A stretch of DNA of 51,022 nt from Rhodobacter sp. (lineage in GTDB: Bacteria; Pseudomonadota; Alphaproteobacteria; Rhodobacterales; Rhodobacteraceae). Under the pieces are notes generated by a model. The model made no database searches. It saw nothing but the letters and a program-made list of their open reading frames with translations, and was not told the origin of the DNA. Position 1 is the first letter of the stretch. The number at the start of each line of letters is the position of its first letter. A program made the translations under genes and the position numbers. Location: the NCBI GenBank assembly GCA_020250125.1, contig JADCEL010000011.1:1-51022 (forward strand). Direction: 5' to 3'. Below, one piece after another: positions 35,092 to 44,850 of the stretch.

Positions 35092-36150
35092 TCAGTATCC
35101 CGTCATCTCCAGGTAGCCCCGCCCCCTGTGGCTGCCCGTGATCAGGATCGGTCCCTCCCAATAGGGCACCAGAGTGCCCATCCATGCGCCGGGGTTGACA
35201 GCCGTGACGGTAACGTCCACCCCCTGCGCCGGCAGTTCCACCCGCCAGTCCACAGGCACGGACCGGTCTGCCACATCGGCCAGGCGCAGCGGCGTGACGC
35301 GCAGCGCGCCGGGCGGCATCGGGGTTGGCGTGCCATCCGCCGCAATCCAGGTGGCCGAGGTGAACCCGTCGCCCGCGTCGCGCAGGCGAAAGCCCATCAG
35401 CCGCGATCCGTCATCGAACATCAGCGAAAACCAGTCCCAGCCGGTCTGGTCCGGTGCCAGCGGCTGCGATGACCATTCCCGGTCAAGCCAGGCCTGCCCG
35501 GTAACGGGAATGGCCTGTCCGTCAATCGTGACCTGGCCCGTCACCCCGTAGAACGGCTGCGAGTAATAGCGGCTGGCCTGGCCCGCGGCGGATTTCACCG
35601 AATAGCCGCCCTCGCCCTGGGCCACAATCGGGCCGGTCGCCTCCAGCGACAGCGCATAGGAAAAGGCCTCGCCCGCCGCTGTCAGGTCCAGCGCGGACAG
35701 CGCATCGGCCCCCGGTGCGGCCCGCGCGATCATCTGCCAGTCGTCAATCCAGGCGTGGAACGGATCCGCCGTCACGCCTGCCTGCCCGATTCCGCCGCGC
35801 GCCAGCCGTTCGGCATAAAGGTGCCGCTCTGGCGTGGTCACGGCGGCATGGCCCATCCAGAGCTGCGGGCTGGACCAGCCTTCGCCCTCGCCCGGGGCAA
35901 GTGCGGTGCGAAACAGCGTCCATTGCGCGCCATAGGGGGTACCGTCCGGGCCGGTCAGGCTGGCCGTCAGATACCACCATTCGATGCGGAAATCAGGATG
36001 CGCGCCGTGATCGGCCGGAAAGCTGAAGGCACCGCGCCGGGGCAGGGCAAAGCCATCGGCGGCGCGGCCCATGTCGGCAAAGCCCTGCGGCAGGGCCGGA
36101 AGGGCGGTGAGTGCCAGAAGAAAGCCCAGGATCAGCGCCCTAACGTTCAT
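35092..36150 (-). CDS. Secreted lipocalin-like (CrtC/AttH-type) protein
   Basis: 352 residues from the ATG at 36150, which overlaps the end of the FtsX-like gene. Signal peptide about 1-22 (NVRALILGFLLALTALPALP). The body has EWWYLTASL, a conserved AWLDREWSSQP and GWDWFSLMFDDGSRLMGFRLR, which mark the paired lipocalin domains of the CrtC/AttH family. In operons like this, with a LolD-type ATPase and FtsX-like permease, the protein is thought to be a periplasmic or outer-membrane partner. Not a carotenoid enzyme by context: no crt genes are near. Confidence 0.8.
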   Translation of the reverse strand: MNVRALILGFLLALTALPALPQGFADMGRAADGFALPRRGAFSFPADHGAHPDFRIEWWYLTASLTGPDGTPYGAQWTLFRTALAPGEGEGWSSPQLWMGHAAVTTPERHLYAERLARGGIGQAGVTADPFHAWIDDWQMIARAAPGADALSALDLTAAGEAFSYALSLEATGPIVAQGEGGYSVKSAAGQASRYYSQPFYGVTGQVTIDGQAIPVTGQAWLDREWSSQPLAPDQTGWDWFSLMFDDGSRLMGFRLRDAGDGFTSATWIAADGTPTPMPPGALRVTPLRLADVADRSVPVDWRVELPAQGVDVTVTAVNPGAWMGTLVPYWEGPILITGSHRGRGYLEMTGY

Positions 36151-38524
36151 TGGCAAACACCCTGAGCAACGCGGCCGGCGCGATGCGGGCCAGCCGCAGC
36201 ACCGGGATCAGGCTGGCCACCCCGGCGGCCAGAAGGGCAATGCCGCCAAGCCGCGCCAGGTCGCCCGGAAAGACCTGCATCGGCAGACGCCATCCGAAGG
36301 CCGCCACGTTGACCACCGCCAGCAGCACCCAGGCAAGCGCCAGCCCCAGCGGCAGGGCCGCCACCAGCGTCAGCGCGGCCAGGAGCAGCGTGCGGGCAAA
36401 GTCCAGCAGAGCCAGCCGCGGCCGGGTCAGGCCCATCGCCCAGACCGGGGCGACCTGCGGCAGGCGCAGCCCCGACAGCGTCAGCAGGCTGGCAAACATC
36501 GCCAGCCCCGCGATGCCCAGCGTCAGCACATTCAGCGCGGCGGTTACCGCGAAGGTCTGCTCGAACACCTGCAGTGACAGCGCCTTGAGGGTGGCCTGAT
36601 CCACCACCGCCCCGTCCGGCAGGCCAAACTCCGCAACCAGCGCGGCCGCCAGCGCCCCGGCCCGGTCCGGGTCCACGCGCAGGCCAAAACGCAGGCGCGG
36701 CGTGTCGGGAAAGCGGGCCATCAGGCTTTCGGGCGCAATCAGCACCTGCGGCCTGGGGTTGCCATAGTCGGAATAGACGCCGACCACCGGCAGCGGCCCG
36801 CCCGGCAGGTCCACCGCATCGCCCAGGGCCAGTGCTTCGGCGCGGTACAGCTGTTCGTTCACCATCAGGCCCTGTCCGGCGGCAATCCGGCCCCAGACAT
36901 CCGGCAGGGCGGCCAGCAGCGGCCAGTTGTCGCGATAGGTCGGATGATCGGTGATCCCGTAGACCTCGCCGGGGCGGCCGAACAGCGGGGTCCCGGCACT
37001 CAGGATCGGCAGCACCGCATCGGTGCGGGGTGCCAGCCAGGCTTCCAGCCGCCGCGCTTCGTCGGCAGAGCGGGCGGTGACGTACAATTCGGACGCCAGC
37101 CGCTGATCCAACCAGCCCACGAAGGTCTGGCGAAAGCTGGACACCATCGTGCCGACCCCGATGTTCGCCGCCAGGGCCAGCAGCAGTGCCATCAGCGCCA
37201 GCGACAGGCCCGGCACCTGCTGGCGGGTATCGGCCCAGAACCACTGCACCAGCACCCCGCGCGCCATCCGCCCGCCAAGACCGGTCACCAGGATCAGCCC
37301 CAGCGGCAGGCACAGGGCGGCCCCGACCAGCAGGGCCGCAAGCCCGCCGAAACCGGCGGGCAGGCCGGTGCCGAAGGCCAGCAGGCCCGCCGACAGACCC
37401 AGCAGCGCGGCCCCCGCCAACCCCTGCCGCCACAGGCTGCGGGCCGTGGCGCGGGCCCAGGCGCGCGGCTGCGCCGGGGCCAGCAGCGGCAGATGCCACA
37501 ACCGCCACAGGCTTTGCCCGGCGGCCAGCAGCGTGCCCGCCATCGCCATGCCCAGCCCCGCCAGCCACCACCCGGGGCGCAACGACAGCGTGCCGGTCAC
37601 CTCGGCCCCGTAAAGCCCGCGCAGCGTGGCGGCCACATCCGGCAGCAGCGCCGCCGCCACCAGATAGCCAAGGCCAATGCCGGTCATGCCTGCGGCCAGC
37701 GCCAGCACCAGCAGTTCCAGCAGGACCAGCCCCATGATCTCGCGCGCCGAAAGACCCAGCGCGCGCAGCGTGCGCAGCATCGCCCGGCGCTGCTCGAACG
37801 CGAGACCAATGGCGGAATTCACGATGAAAAGCCCGACCGCAAAGGCCAGAAAGCCAAAGGCGGTCAGGTTCAGGTGAAAGCTGTCCGTCAGCCGCGCGAT
37901 GTCGGTGCCGTCATCGGGGGCCCGGCGCACCAGCCCCTGCGGCAGGGGACGGTCCGGCTGTGCCCCCGGACTGACCAGCAGATACGACAGCCGCCCCTCC
38001 ATCCCCAGCAGGCGCTGCGCCACCCCGACATCGGTCAGGCCCGTTCCGGGCGGCAGACCGGGGTCTGTCCGCAGGGCCGGCAGGCCGTCCGGGCGCAGCC
38101 CTGCCGCCGTTTCGGGATTGAGATAAAGCTGCCCGCCGCCGGACAGGAAATCTGCAAGATCGGCCCCGGTGCGGACGGGCACAGATGCGGCACCGGCGGG
38201 CAGCGTCAGCGGATCGATGCCCAACAGGCGCAGGTCCGTTGCCGGCAGACGCCCCTCGACGACGGGCGACACCTTCCACCCGTCGCGGCGCAGCGCCACA
38301 TAAAGGCCCTGCGCAATCGGCCCGCCATCCTGTGACACGATCCGCTCCATCCGGTTCTGCCCCAGCACTGCGGCGGCGCGGTCATAGCTGGCGCGCGCTT
38401 CGGCATTGATCGCCTGTACCCCCGACCAAAGCGCGGTCGCCAGTGCCAGCCCCAGCATCAGCATCGCCAGCTGCACCGGATGGCGCAGCCAGTGCGACAG
38501 CAGCGCAGACAACCCCGCCCTCAT
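36140..38524 (-). CDS. FtsX-like ABC transporter permease
   Basis: 794 residues. One N-terminal transmembrane segment (about 17-35), a large periplasmic part, then groups of hydrophobic segments near 220-300, 330-430 and 650-780, including two FtsX-type modules. It is of the YbbP-like, mechanotransmission type, which moves or extracts lipids and lipoproteins rather than importing nutrients. Start overlaps the ATPase stop (ATGA) and end overlaps the lipocalin gene, so the three are made together. Confidence 0.85.
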   Translation of the reverse strand: MRAGLSALLSHWLRHPVQLAMLMLGLALATALWSGVQAINAEARASYDRAAAVLGQNRMERIVSQDGGPIAQGLYVALRRDGWKVSPVVEGRLPATDLRLLGIDPLTLPAGAASVPVRTGADLADFLSGGGQLYLNPETAAGLRPDGLPALRTDPGLPPGTGLTDVGVAQRLLGMEGRLSYLLVSPGAQPDRPLPQGLVRRAPDDGTDIARLTDSFHLNLTAFGFLAFAVGLFIVNSAIGLAFEQRRAMLRTLRALGLSAREIMGLVLLELLVLALAAGMTGIGLGYLVAAALLPDVAATLRGLYGAEVTGTLSLRPGWWLAGLGMAMAGTLLAAGQSLWRLWHLPLLAPAQPRAWARATARSLWRQGLAGAALLGLSAGLLAFGTGLPAGFGGLAALLVGAALCLPLGLILVTGLGGRMARGVLVQWFWADTRQQVPGLSLALMALLLALAANIGVGTMVSSFRQTFVGWLDQRLASELYVTARSADEARRLEAWLAPRTDAVLPILSAGTPLFGRPGEVYGITDHPTYRDNWPLLAALPDVWGRIAAGQGLMVNEQLYRAEALALGDAVDLPGGPLPVVGVYSDYGNPRPQVLIAPESLMARFPDTPRLRFGLRVDPDRAGALAAALVAEFGLPDGAVVDQATLKALSLQVFEQTFAVTAALNVLTLGIAGLAMFASLLTLSGLRLPQVAPVWAMGLTRPRLALLDFARTLLLAALTLVAALPLGLALAWVLLAVVNVAAFGWRLPMQVFPGDLARLGGIALLAAGVASLIPVLRLARIAPAALLRVFANER

Positions 38525-39177
38525 GTGATCCGCCCGGCAGACAGGGTGACGCGCCGGTCCAGCCGCCCGGCGAGGCGCGGCGAATGCGTGACCATCAGCA
38601 GCGCCGCCCCGGTATCGGCCACCAGCCGCAGCATCAGGTCCAGCACCGCGTCGCCGGTCGCCTCGTCCAGATTGCCGGTCGGCTCGTCGGCCAGCACCAG
38701 CTGCGGGCGCGCGGCCAGGGTGCGCCCGATGGCCACCCGTTGCTGCTGGCCGCCCGACAGCTGTTCGGGATAGCGGCCCAGCAGGGCGGAAAGCCCCAGA
38801 ACCTGCGCCAGCCGCGCCGTCCAGGCGGGGTCATGACGGCCCGCCAGCCGCGCCTGAAACGCGAGGTTGGCCGCCACATCCAGCGACGGGATCAGGTTGA
38901 ACTGCTGGAACACCAGCCCCACCGTGCCCCGGCGCAGCCCGGCGCGCACCGGATCGCCTGCGGTTGTCAGGTTCACACCGGCAAGCTCGACCCGGCCCGC
39001 ATCGGCCAGGTCCAATCCGGCGGCCAGATGCAGCAGCGTGCTTTTGCCGCTGCCCGATTCCCCGGTCAGGGCAAGGCTGGTCCCGGCCTGCAGCGCAAGG
39101 TCGATCCCGTCCAGCACTGTCAGGGGGCCTTCGCCCGTGGCATAGGTCTTCGTCACACCGGTCAGGGTCAGCAGCAT
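38521..39177 (-). CDS. LolD-like ABC transporter ATPase
   Basis: 218 residues from the ATG at 39177; a longer open frame upstream has no family similarity. Walker A TGESGSGKST, signature LSGGQQQRVAIGR, Walker B LVLADEPTGNLD and H-loop MVTHS are complete. The small single-domain form is typical of the LolD/MacB ATPase group. It drives the FtsX-like permease encoded next. Confidence 0.88.
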   Translation of the reverse strand: MLLTLTGVTKTYATGEGPLTVLDGIDLALQAGTSLALTGESGSGKSTLLHLAAGLDLADAGRVELAGVNLTTAGDPVRAGLRRGTVGLVFQQFNLIPSLDVAANLAFQARLAGRHDPAWTARLAQVLGLSALLGRYPEQLSGGQQQRVAIGRTLAARPQLVLADEPTGNLDEATGDAVLDLMLRLVADTGAALLMVTHSPRLAGRLDRRVTLSAGRIT

Positions 39178-39447
39178 GCGGCCTCCGTCATCGGGGAAAG
39201 ATGTAGCACGCTGGCCGGGCAAGAACACCCGGACCGGGCCGGAACCAGGCGGGTCCGTGCCGCCGAAGCTGTCATGCGCCCGATTGCGGCCAGGTGACCG
39301 GACCAGCCGAAGGATGGCTCTGCTTGCCCGCAGACCACCCGAAGGCACCGGTCGCGATGCAGCAGCCCGGCCCGACCCGGCAGATTGACGGACCTTGGTT
39401 GAAGCCGGGCAGGATCGGGTTGCGGATCATGGCTGACCCGGCCCAAC
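39178..39447. other. Promoter region of the LolD/FtsX/lipocalin operon
   Basis: 270 bases between the LolD-like start and the terminator of the sugar operon; both operons run on the minus strand. No clear promoter boxes or operator palindromes found. Confidence 0.35.
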
Positions 39448-39482
39448 GGGGGCGATTTTTCTGCGAAAAATCGTCGCCCCCC
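39448..39482 (-). terminator. Terminator-like hairpin after the sugar operon
   Basis: A long hairpin abuts the dehydrogenase stop: GGGGG (39448-39452) pairs with CCCCC near 39477-39482 and CGATTTTT pairs with AAAAATCG (39453-39473) around a ctgcg loop, with a 3-base bulge. The T/A-rich upper stem and GC-rich base suggest a transcription stop for the minus-strand operon. Confidence 0.6.
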
Positions 39483-40616
39483 TCAGGCCAGCAGGGCCTG
39501 CGCCTCGGCCGGGCCCAGGGCGGCGGGGCGGGTGCAGGTGGTCTGCAGGGTCACGAACTGCCCGGTCGCGCCCGATTGCAGCACGGCTGTCATCACCTCG
39601 ACCCCGTGCAGCGTGCGGTCCAGCGAACAGCGCTGATCGCGGCCCGCGATCAGGGCCGCCGCCATGTCGGCCAGCCCGGCGGTGCGGTAATTGGCCAGCG
39701 GGCCGTGGCCGGGATGGTCCTGATTGGGCCGTCCGAAGGGATGGTCCCAGGGCGCAACCGCCCCGATCCTGCCATCGCGCCCCGCCCATTCCACCGTGCC
39801 GCCGAAGAAGTTCGGATCAGGCACGAACAGGCTGCCTTCGGTGCCGTAAAGCTCCATGTTCACCCGCTTGTGTGCCCAGACATCCCAGCTTGTGGACAGG
39901 GTCACGGTAGCCCCGGTGGCGAATTCCAGCAGGGCGTGGATGTTCGTGGGCGTCTTCACCGGAATGTCCTGCCCGCTGCGCGGTTCAGACGTGATCCTGC
40001 GCGTCGCGCTGGCGCAAGAGGTCAGCGCGCCAACGCGGCGCACCGGCCCGATCAGGTTGATCAGATTGGCGATGTAATAGGGGCCAAGGTCCAGCATCGG
40101 CCCGCCGCCCGGCAGAAAGAAGAAATCCGGGTTCGGGTGCCAGTGTTCCATCCCGTGATTCATCACGGCAGAACTTCCGGCCGTGACTGTACCGATCCGC
40201 CCTTCGTCGATCAGGGCGCGGGCCTGCTGATGGGCACCGCCCAGAAAGGTATCGGGCGCGCAGCCCACGCGCAGCCCCCGCGCCGCCGCCAGATCGCGCA
40301 GCGCCAGCCCGTCGGCCAGGCTCAGCGCCAGCGGCTTTTCCGAATAGACATGCTTGCCCGCCTGCAGGATCGCCTGCGAGACGGCGAAATGCGCGTCCGG
40401 AACGGTCAGGTTGATCACCACGTCCAGCGCCGGGTTGGCCAGCAGGTCGTCGACCGACTGCGCCTGCACGCCGTATTCCGCCGCGCGGGCCAGGGCCGCC
40501 GCCATGTTCAGGTCGGCCACCGCCCGCACCTTCAGCCCGCGAAACAGCGGGGCCAGCCGGAGATAGGTGGTGGAGATATTGCCGCATCCGATGATGCCGA
40601 TGCCGAGTGTGTCCAT
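39483..40616 (-). CDS. Gfo/Idh/MocA family sugar oxidoreductase
   Basis: 377 residues from the ATG at 40616, preceded by AAAGGAG at 8 bases. NAD(P)-binding Rossmann motif GIIGCGNISTTYL (about 6-18) and the family EKPLA signature (in HVYSEKPLALS). These enzymes oxidise or reduce sugars and cyclitols. Last gene of the sugar operon, 2 bases after the isomerase stop, consistent with modifying a mannose-related or rarer sugar after import. Substrate unknown. Confidence 0.88.
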   Translation of the reverse strand: MDTLGIGIIGCGNISTTYLRLAPLFRGLKVRAVADLNMAAALARAAEYGVQAQSVDDLLANPALDVVINLTVPDAHFAVSQAILQAGKHVYSEKPLALSLADGLALRDLAAARGLRVGCAPDTFLGGAHQQARALIDEGRIGTVTAGSSAVMNHGMEHWHPNPDFFFLPGGGPMLDLGPYYIANLINLIGPVRRVGALTSCASATRRITSEPRSGQDIPVKTPTNIHALLEFATGATVTLSTSWDVWAHKRVNMELYGTEGSLFVPDPNFFGGTVEWAGRDGRIGAVAPWDHPFGRPNQDHPGHGPLANYRTAGLADMAAALIAGRDQRCSLDRTLHGVEVMTAVLQSGATGQFVTLQTTCTRPAALGPAEAQALLA

Positions 40617-40618
40617 TG

Positions 40619-41368
40619 TCAAAGCTCCTTTGCCGCCTGAAGGGACCGGCGGGCAAAGCGCGCATGATCCGACGGGTTGTCATGTTCCACGATGAAGACA
40701 TCGCAGGGTGTGTGCCGCAGTCCGGCCATCAGCGCCGTCCACGGCACCGTGCCTGCGCCCAGATCCGCCCAGCCGTCTTCACCGGCGTTCTGACCGGCAG
40801 GTGCTATGTCCTTCAGATGCGCCGCCGTGATGCGGGGGGCATATCTGGCAATCCAGGCGGCCGGGTCGGCACCGCCGCGAACCACCCAGGCCGCGTCAAT
40901 TTCCCATTCCAGGTCCGGCCCGCCTTCAAAGATCAGGTCCTGGGGCACCTGGCCATCGGGCAGGGGGCGCAGTTCGAAATCGTGATTGTGCCAGCCAAAG
41001 CCAAGGCCGGCATCGCGGATGGGCCGGCCCGCAGCCTGCAGGCGCGCGCCGAAGGCCCGCCAGCCTGCGGCATCGGTCGGGCGGTCGTCCGGCATCAGGT
41101 AGGGGCAATAGATGCGGCCGATGCCAAGGGCGCGCGCAATGGCCAGAACCTTGTCCGGCTCTGCCTCCAGCTGGGCCAGTCCGAAATGGCCCGTGGGCAT
41201 GGCAAGGCCGCTGTTGCCAAGGGCGGCGGTCAGGGCGGCCACCTGCGCGTCTTCGGCATAAAGCGCGCCGTAGCCTTCGACGGCGTCATAGCCAAGGCCG
41301 GCCAGCATCGCCAGCGTGTCGCCAAGCGGCGGGAAATTGCGCGACGAGTAAAGCTGATAGGACAGCAT
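40619..41368 (-). CDS. Sugar phosphate isomerase/epimerase (AP-endonuclease-2 TIM-barrel family)
   Basis: 249 residues. TIM-barrel signs of the xylose isomerase-like/IolE group: GLGFGWHNHDFEL (metal His), LEWEIDAAWV (metal Glu/Asp), ITAAHLKDI and FIVEHDNP. Such enzymes interconvert ketose and aldose forms or act as epimerases or dehydratases on sugars. Starts at the base after the beta-mannosidase stop, so expression is tightly coupled. Confidence 0.85.
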   Translation of the reverse strand: MLSYQLYSSRNFPPLGDTLAMLAGLGYDAVEGYGALYAEDAQVAALTAALGNSGLAMPTGHFGLAQLEAEPDKVLAIARALGIGRIYCPYLMPDDRPTDAAGWRAFGARLQAAGRPIRDAGLGFGWHNHDFELRPLPDGQVPQDLIFEGGPDLEWEIDAAWVVRGGADPAAWIARYAPRITAAHLKDIAPAGQNAGEDGWADLGAGTVPWTALMAGLRHTPCDVFIVEHDNPSDHARFARRSLQAAKEL

Positions 41369-43765
41369 TCAAAGCTCCTGCGGTTGGGGCGCGCCATGGG
41401 TCGCGGTATGAAGATCACGAAGGGTGAAGCACGGGGCGGGACCCGGTGCTTCGGGGATGAAGGTGATGCGGGCATCCTGACCGGGCAGCAGCGCAAAGGC
41501 GTTGTGCGAAAAGCGTCCGGGCCGGTCTGCCTCCAGCGCCACAAAGAACGCCGGGTTGCCAGTTGTCAGATCAATCGCCCAGCCCCCCGGCGCGGCAGAG
41601 ATGCGGTGGATGATCTTTGGTGCCTTCAGATCATAGGCCTTCCACGGCTGCGGCGCATGGATATCGCGGCCGAGAGCGGTGCCGCCCGCCTCCTGCCAGT
41701 CGAAATCCAGAACCTCGTCCGCGCCCAGCGCATCGGCGGGCAGGTGCAGCACCGGCATCGCCGCATCCGGGCTGGCCGTGACGGTCGCCTGACCAAGGTT
41801 CCGCGCGGTTCCGTCCATCGCCATCGCGCGGGCGGTCACCGTCAGCGTCACAGGCCCCAGCCGGTCATTCACCGCCCGCAGGTCGATCCCCCCCGCCACC
41901 GGCACGGCGCTGACCAGCACCGGCGCGTAGAAATCTTTCGCCATATGGTGCAAAAGCTTCCAGGTACCGCCATGGTCGAGCGAGGACCAGGAACAGACCG
42001 GCCAGGTATCGTTCAATTGCCAGTAGAGCGTGCCCAGGCAATGCGGCTTCAGGCTGCGCCAGTGGGTGACGGCGGTCTTGATCGCCAGCCCCTGCTGCAC
42101 CTGGCTGAGATAGACGAAGTTCCCGAAATCCACCGGAAAGCGGAAATAGCGGAACATCGTCTCGGCAATCCGGGCATTGCCGCCCGCATTCTTCTGGTGG
42201 CTTTCGATCACCGGGGCGGAAATGTTGAAATCCGCCGGATCGGCGAAGCGCCGGATCACCTGCAGCGAGGGGTAGGACTGAAACCCGAATTCCGAACAGA
42301 AGCGGGGTGCCACATCGCGGTAATGGTCAAAATCGCGCCCCTCATGCCAGACCGACCAGAAATGCATGTCGCCCGAGCTGTCGTCATGCCAGGCGTCGCC
42401 GAAGGACAGCGGGCCGGGCGAGGGCGAGGATGGCCACCAGTTGGCATTCGGGTCCGTCGCCTTCAGCGCCGCCTCGATGGTGCGGTTCAGCCGGTCATAG
42501 CTGACCAGATAGCGGTCGCGGTCCTTGCGGCTTTCGGGAAACCAGGTCAGCGCGCCGATCAGTTCGTTGTCGCCGCACCACAGCGCCAGACAGGCGTGGT
42601 GGCCGATCCGCGCCACGACATCGCGCACCTCTGCGTCCACCTCGGCCAGAAATGCGGGGGTCGAGGGGTAAAGGTTGCAGGAGAACATGAAATCCTGCCA
42701 GACCATCAGCCCCAGCTCGTCGCACAGGTCATAGAACCAGTCCGGCTCGTACCGCCCGCCGCCCCAGACGCGGATCATGTTCTGGTTTGCATCCACCGCC
42801 GATTGCAGCAGGGCGCGGGTCTTGTCCGGGGTGATGCGCCCCGCCAGCGCATCGGCGGGAATCCAGTTGGACCCGCGCGCGAAAACCATGTGGCCATTGA
42901 CGCGAAAGCCAAAGGACCGGCCCGCCGCATCGGCCTGGCTGACCAGATCAAGGCGGCGCAGCCCGATCCGGCGTCTGGCCGTGGCGGTGCCCGCCGTGAT
43001 CACCAGATCATGCAGCACCTGCGCGCCCAGCCCGGCAGGCCACCACAACGCGGGGTCCGCGATGCGGAACACCAGCCGGGCGATGCCACCACTGGAACGC
43101 GCTTTTTCTTCATGACCACAGAATGTTGCGCGGATGTCCTCATAACCGGTGTGAACATCCACCCGCAGCGTCACCGCACCATCCGCATGGGTCTGGGTCA
43201 CCCGCACATCGTCAATCCGGGGCCCCTTCGGCACCAGCGCGATGCGGCCATAAAGGCCAAAGGGGGCCACCGCCAGGTTCCAGTCCCAGCCGAAATCGCA
43301 TTGCACCTTGCGCAGCATGTTGCCATTGGGAAGCGGGCAGTTACCGTCGTGATAGGGCACGCGGAACGGCAGCGCCGCCTGCAACGCATCTGCCGCCCGC
43401 AGGTTGGACCGGAACAGGATGCGAATTTCGTTCTGGCCCGCGCGCAGCCCCGCCGCATCTGCCCGGTACCGGCGAAAGGCATTGGCCGCCGACAGAACGG
43501 GGTGGCCGTTCAGCGTGATCCCGGCCACCGTATCCAGCCCGTCCACCACAAGATCGGCGGGGGTGCCGTCATGGTCAAACCGCCGCACCGCCACCCAGTC
43601 GCGCGCCGCCACCCAGCGGACATCGTATTCGTTGCGCCCCCGGTAGGGGTCGGCGATCACCCCGGCGCTGTGCAGGGCACTGATCGCATCCCCCGGCAGC
43701 GCGAAGGGGATGCTGTGCGCGCCGCTTTCATCCGAAAGCGTCCAAAGGCCGGAAAGATCGGTCAT
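41369..43765 (-). CDS. Beta-mannosidase, glycoside hydrolase family 2
   Basis: 798 residues, cytoplasmic (no signal peptide). GH2 sandwich domain at the N-terminus, then the TIM barrel with WCGDNELIGA (acid/base Glu401) and RFCSEFGFQSYPS (nucleophile Glu492). RVWGGGRYEPDWFYDLCDE and LGTLYWQLNDTWPVCSWSSLD are characteristic of the beta-mannosidase branch. It should cut beta-mannosides that enter through the co-encoded ABC transporter. It lies 2 bases after the ATPase stop. Confidence 0.92.
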   Translation of the reverse strand: MTDLSGLWTLSDESGAHSIPFALPGDAISALHSAGVIADPYRGRNEYDVRWVAARDWVAVRRFDHDGTPADLVVDGLDTVAGITLNGHPVLSAANAFRRYRADAAGLRAGQNEIRILFRSNLRAADALQAALPFRVPYHDGNCPLPNGNMLRKVQCDFGWDWNLAVAPFGLYGRIALVPKGPRIDDVRVTQTHADGAVTLRVDVHTGYEDIRATFCGHEEKARSSGGIARLVFRIADPALWWPAGLGAQVLHDLVITAGTATARRRIGLRRLDLVSQADAAGRSFGFRVNGHMVFARGSNWIPADALAGRITPDKTRALLQSAVDANQNMIRVWGGGRYEPDWFYDLCDELGLMVWQDFMFSCNLYPSTPAFLAEVDAEVRDVVARIGHHACLALWCGDNELIGALTWFPESRKDRDRYLVSYDRLNRTIEAALKATDPNANWWPSSPSPGPLSFGDAWHDDSSGDMHFWSVWHEGRDFDHYRDVAPRFCSEFGFQSYPSLQVIRRFADPADFNISAPVIESHQKNAGGNARIAETMFRYFRFPVDFGNFVYLSQVQQGLAIKTAVTHWRSLKPHCLGTLYWQLNDTWPVCSWSSLDHGGTWKLLHHMAKDFYAPVLVSAVPVAGGIDLRAVNDRLGPVTLTVTARAMAMDGTARNLGQATVTASPDAAMPVLHLPADALGADEVLDFDWQEAGGTALGRDIHAPQPWKAYDLKAPKIIHRISAAPGGWAIDLTTGNPAFFVALEADRPGRFSHNAFALLPGQDARITFIPEAPGPAPCFTLRDLHTATHGAPQPQEL

Positions 43766-43767
43766 CG

Positions 43768-44844
43768 TCAGATCCGTTGTTCGGTCGCTGCATCAAAGAG
43801 CGATGCCTTGGACATGTCCACATGCACATGCACCTGCATACCCGGTTTCAGCCGGCGCTCCACCGGCAGGCGCACGGAAATCTGGCGATGGTCCATCTTC
43901 AGCCAGACCAGACTGTCCGCCCCCATCGGCTCGTCGATCTCGACCACGGCGGGCAGGCTGCGGCCCGGCTCCGGGTTTTGGCGCAGGTCCAGATGTTCCG
44001 GCCGCAGCCCCAGGATGGCGCTGGGACGGTCCAGCACCGCCCCGCCCTCATACCCCGCCAGATCAAGGGTGTGATCGCCGCAGCGGAAGCTGCGGCCGCC
44101 GTCAACCGTCGCGCCCGGCAGGAAGTTCATCGACGGACTGCCGATGAACCCGGCGACGAAGAGGTTGGCGGGGCGGTTGTAGATCACCTGCGGCGCGTCC
44201 AGCTGCTGGATGATCCCGCCGCGCATTACCGCAATCCTGTCGGCGAGCGTCAGCGCCTCGATCTGGTCATGGGTCACATAGACCATGGTGTTGTTCAGCC
44301 GGCTGTGCAGCCGCTTGATTTCCACCCGCAATTCTGAGCGCAGCTTGGCATCCAGGTTCGACAGCGGCTCGTCGAACAGATAGACATCCGCATCCCGCAC
44401 CAGCGCCCGGCCAATCGCCACCCGCTGGCGCTGCCCGCCGGACAGCGCCCCCGGCTTGCGGTCCAGCAGCGGGCCGATCTGAAGAATCTCTGCCGCCCGG
44501 CCGACGCGTTTTTCGATCTCGGCCTTTGGCAGTTTCTGGTTTTTCAGCCCGAAGCTGAGGTTGCCGCGCACCGTCATCTGCGGGTACAGCGCATAGGATT
44601 GAAACACCATGCCGATGCCGCGCTCGGATGGCTCTGCCCAGGTGACGTTCCTGTCCCGGATCCAGATCTCCCCGTCGGATATGTCCAAAAGCCCGGCGAT
44701 GCAGTTCAGCAGCGTCGATTTCCCGCAGCCGGACGGCCCGAGCAGAACGATGAATTCGCCCTCTTCGACATCAAGGTTCAGCGATTTCAGCACGGAAACG
44801 GACCCGAAGTTCAGCGTCAGGTCACGGACGGATACGGAATGCAT
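43768..44844 (-). CDS. Sugar ABC transporter ATPase (MalK/UgpC/MsmK type)
   Basis: 358 residues. Walker A GPSGCGKST (about 36-44), signature LSGGQRQRVAIGRAL, Walker B VYLFDEPLSNLDA, H-loop VTHDQIEALTLADR and the C-terminal TOBE region (about 240-350) of MalK-like ATPases. It energises the two permeases encoded just upstream. 6 bases separate it from the preceding gene. Confidence 0.93.
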   Translation of the reverse strand: MHSVSVRDLTLNFGSVSVLKSLNLDVEEGEFIVLLGPSGCGKSTLLNCIAGLLDISDGEIWIRDRNVTWAEPSERGIGMVFQSYALYPQMTVRGNLSFGLKNQKLPKAEIEKRVGRAAEILQIGPLLDRKPGALSGGQRQRVAIGRALVRDADVYLFDEPLSNLDAKLRSELRVEIKRLHSRLNNTMVYVTHDQIEALTLADRIAVMRGGIIQQLDAPQVIYNRPANLFVAGFIGSPSMNFLPGATVDGGRSFRCGDHTLDLAGYEGGAVLDRPSAILGLRPEHLDLRQNPEPGRSLPAVVEIDEPMGADSLVWLKMDHRQISVRLPVERRLKPGMQVHVHVDMSKASLFDAATEQRI

Positions 44845-44850
44845 ATGGGA

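Noticed and set aside
35092..36150. Carotenoid 1,2-hydratase (crtC)
   Set aside because: The fold is shared, but there are no carotenoid genes nearby, and the signal peptide plus the LolD/FtsX context point to the AttH-like transport-associated branch.
40607..44074. A 1155-codon open frame on the plus strand
   Set aside because: It is antisense to the isomerase, beta-mannosidase and ATPase genes. The translation is Arg/Gly/His/Pro-rich as expected from the complement of high-GC genes.
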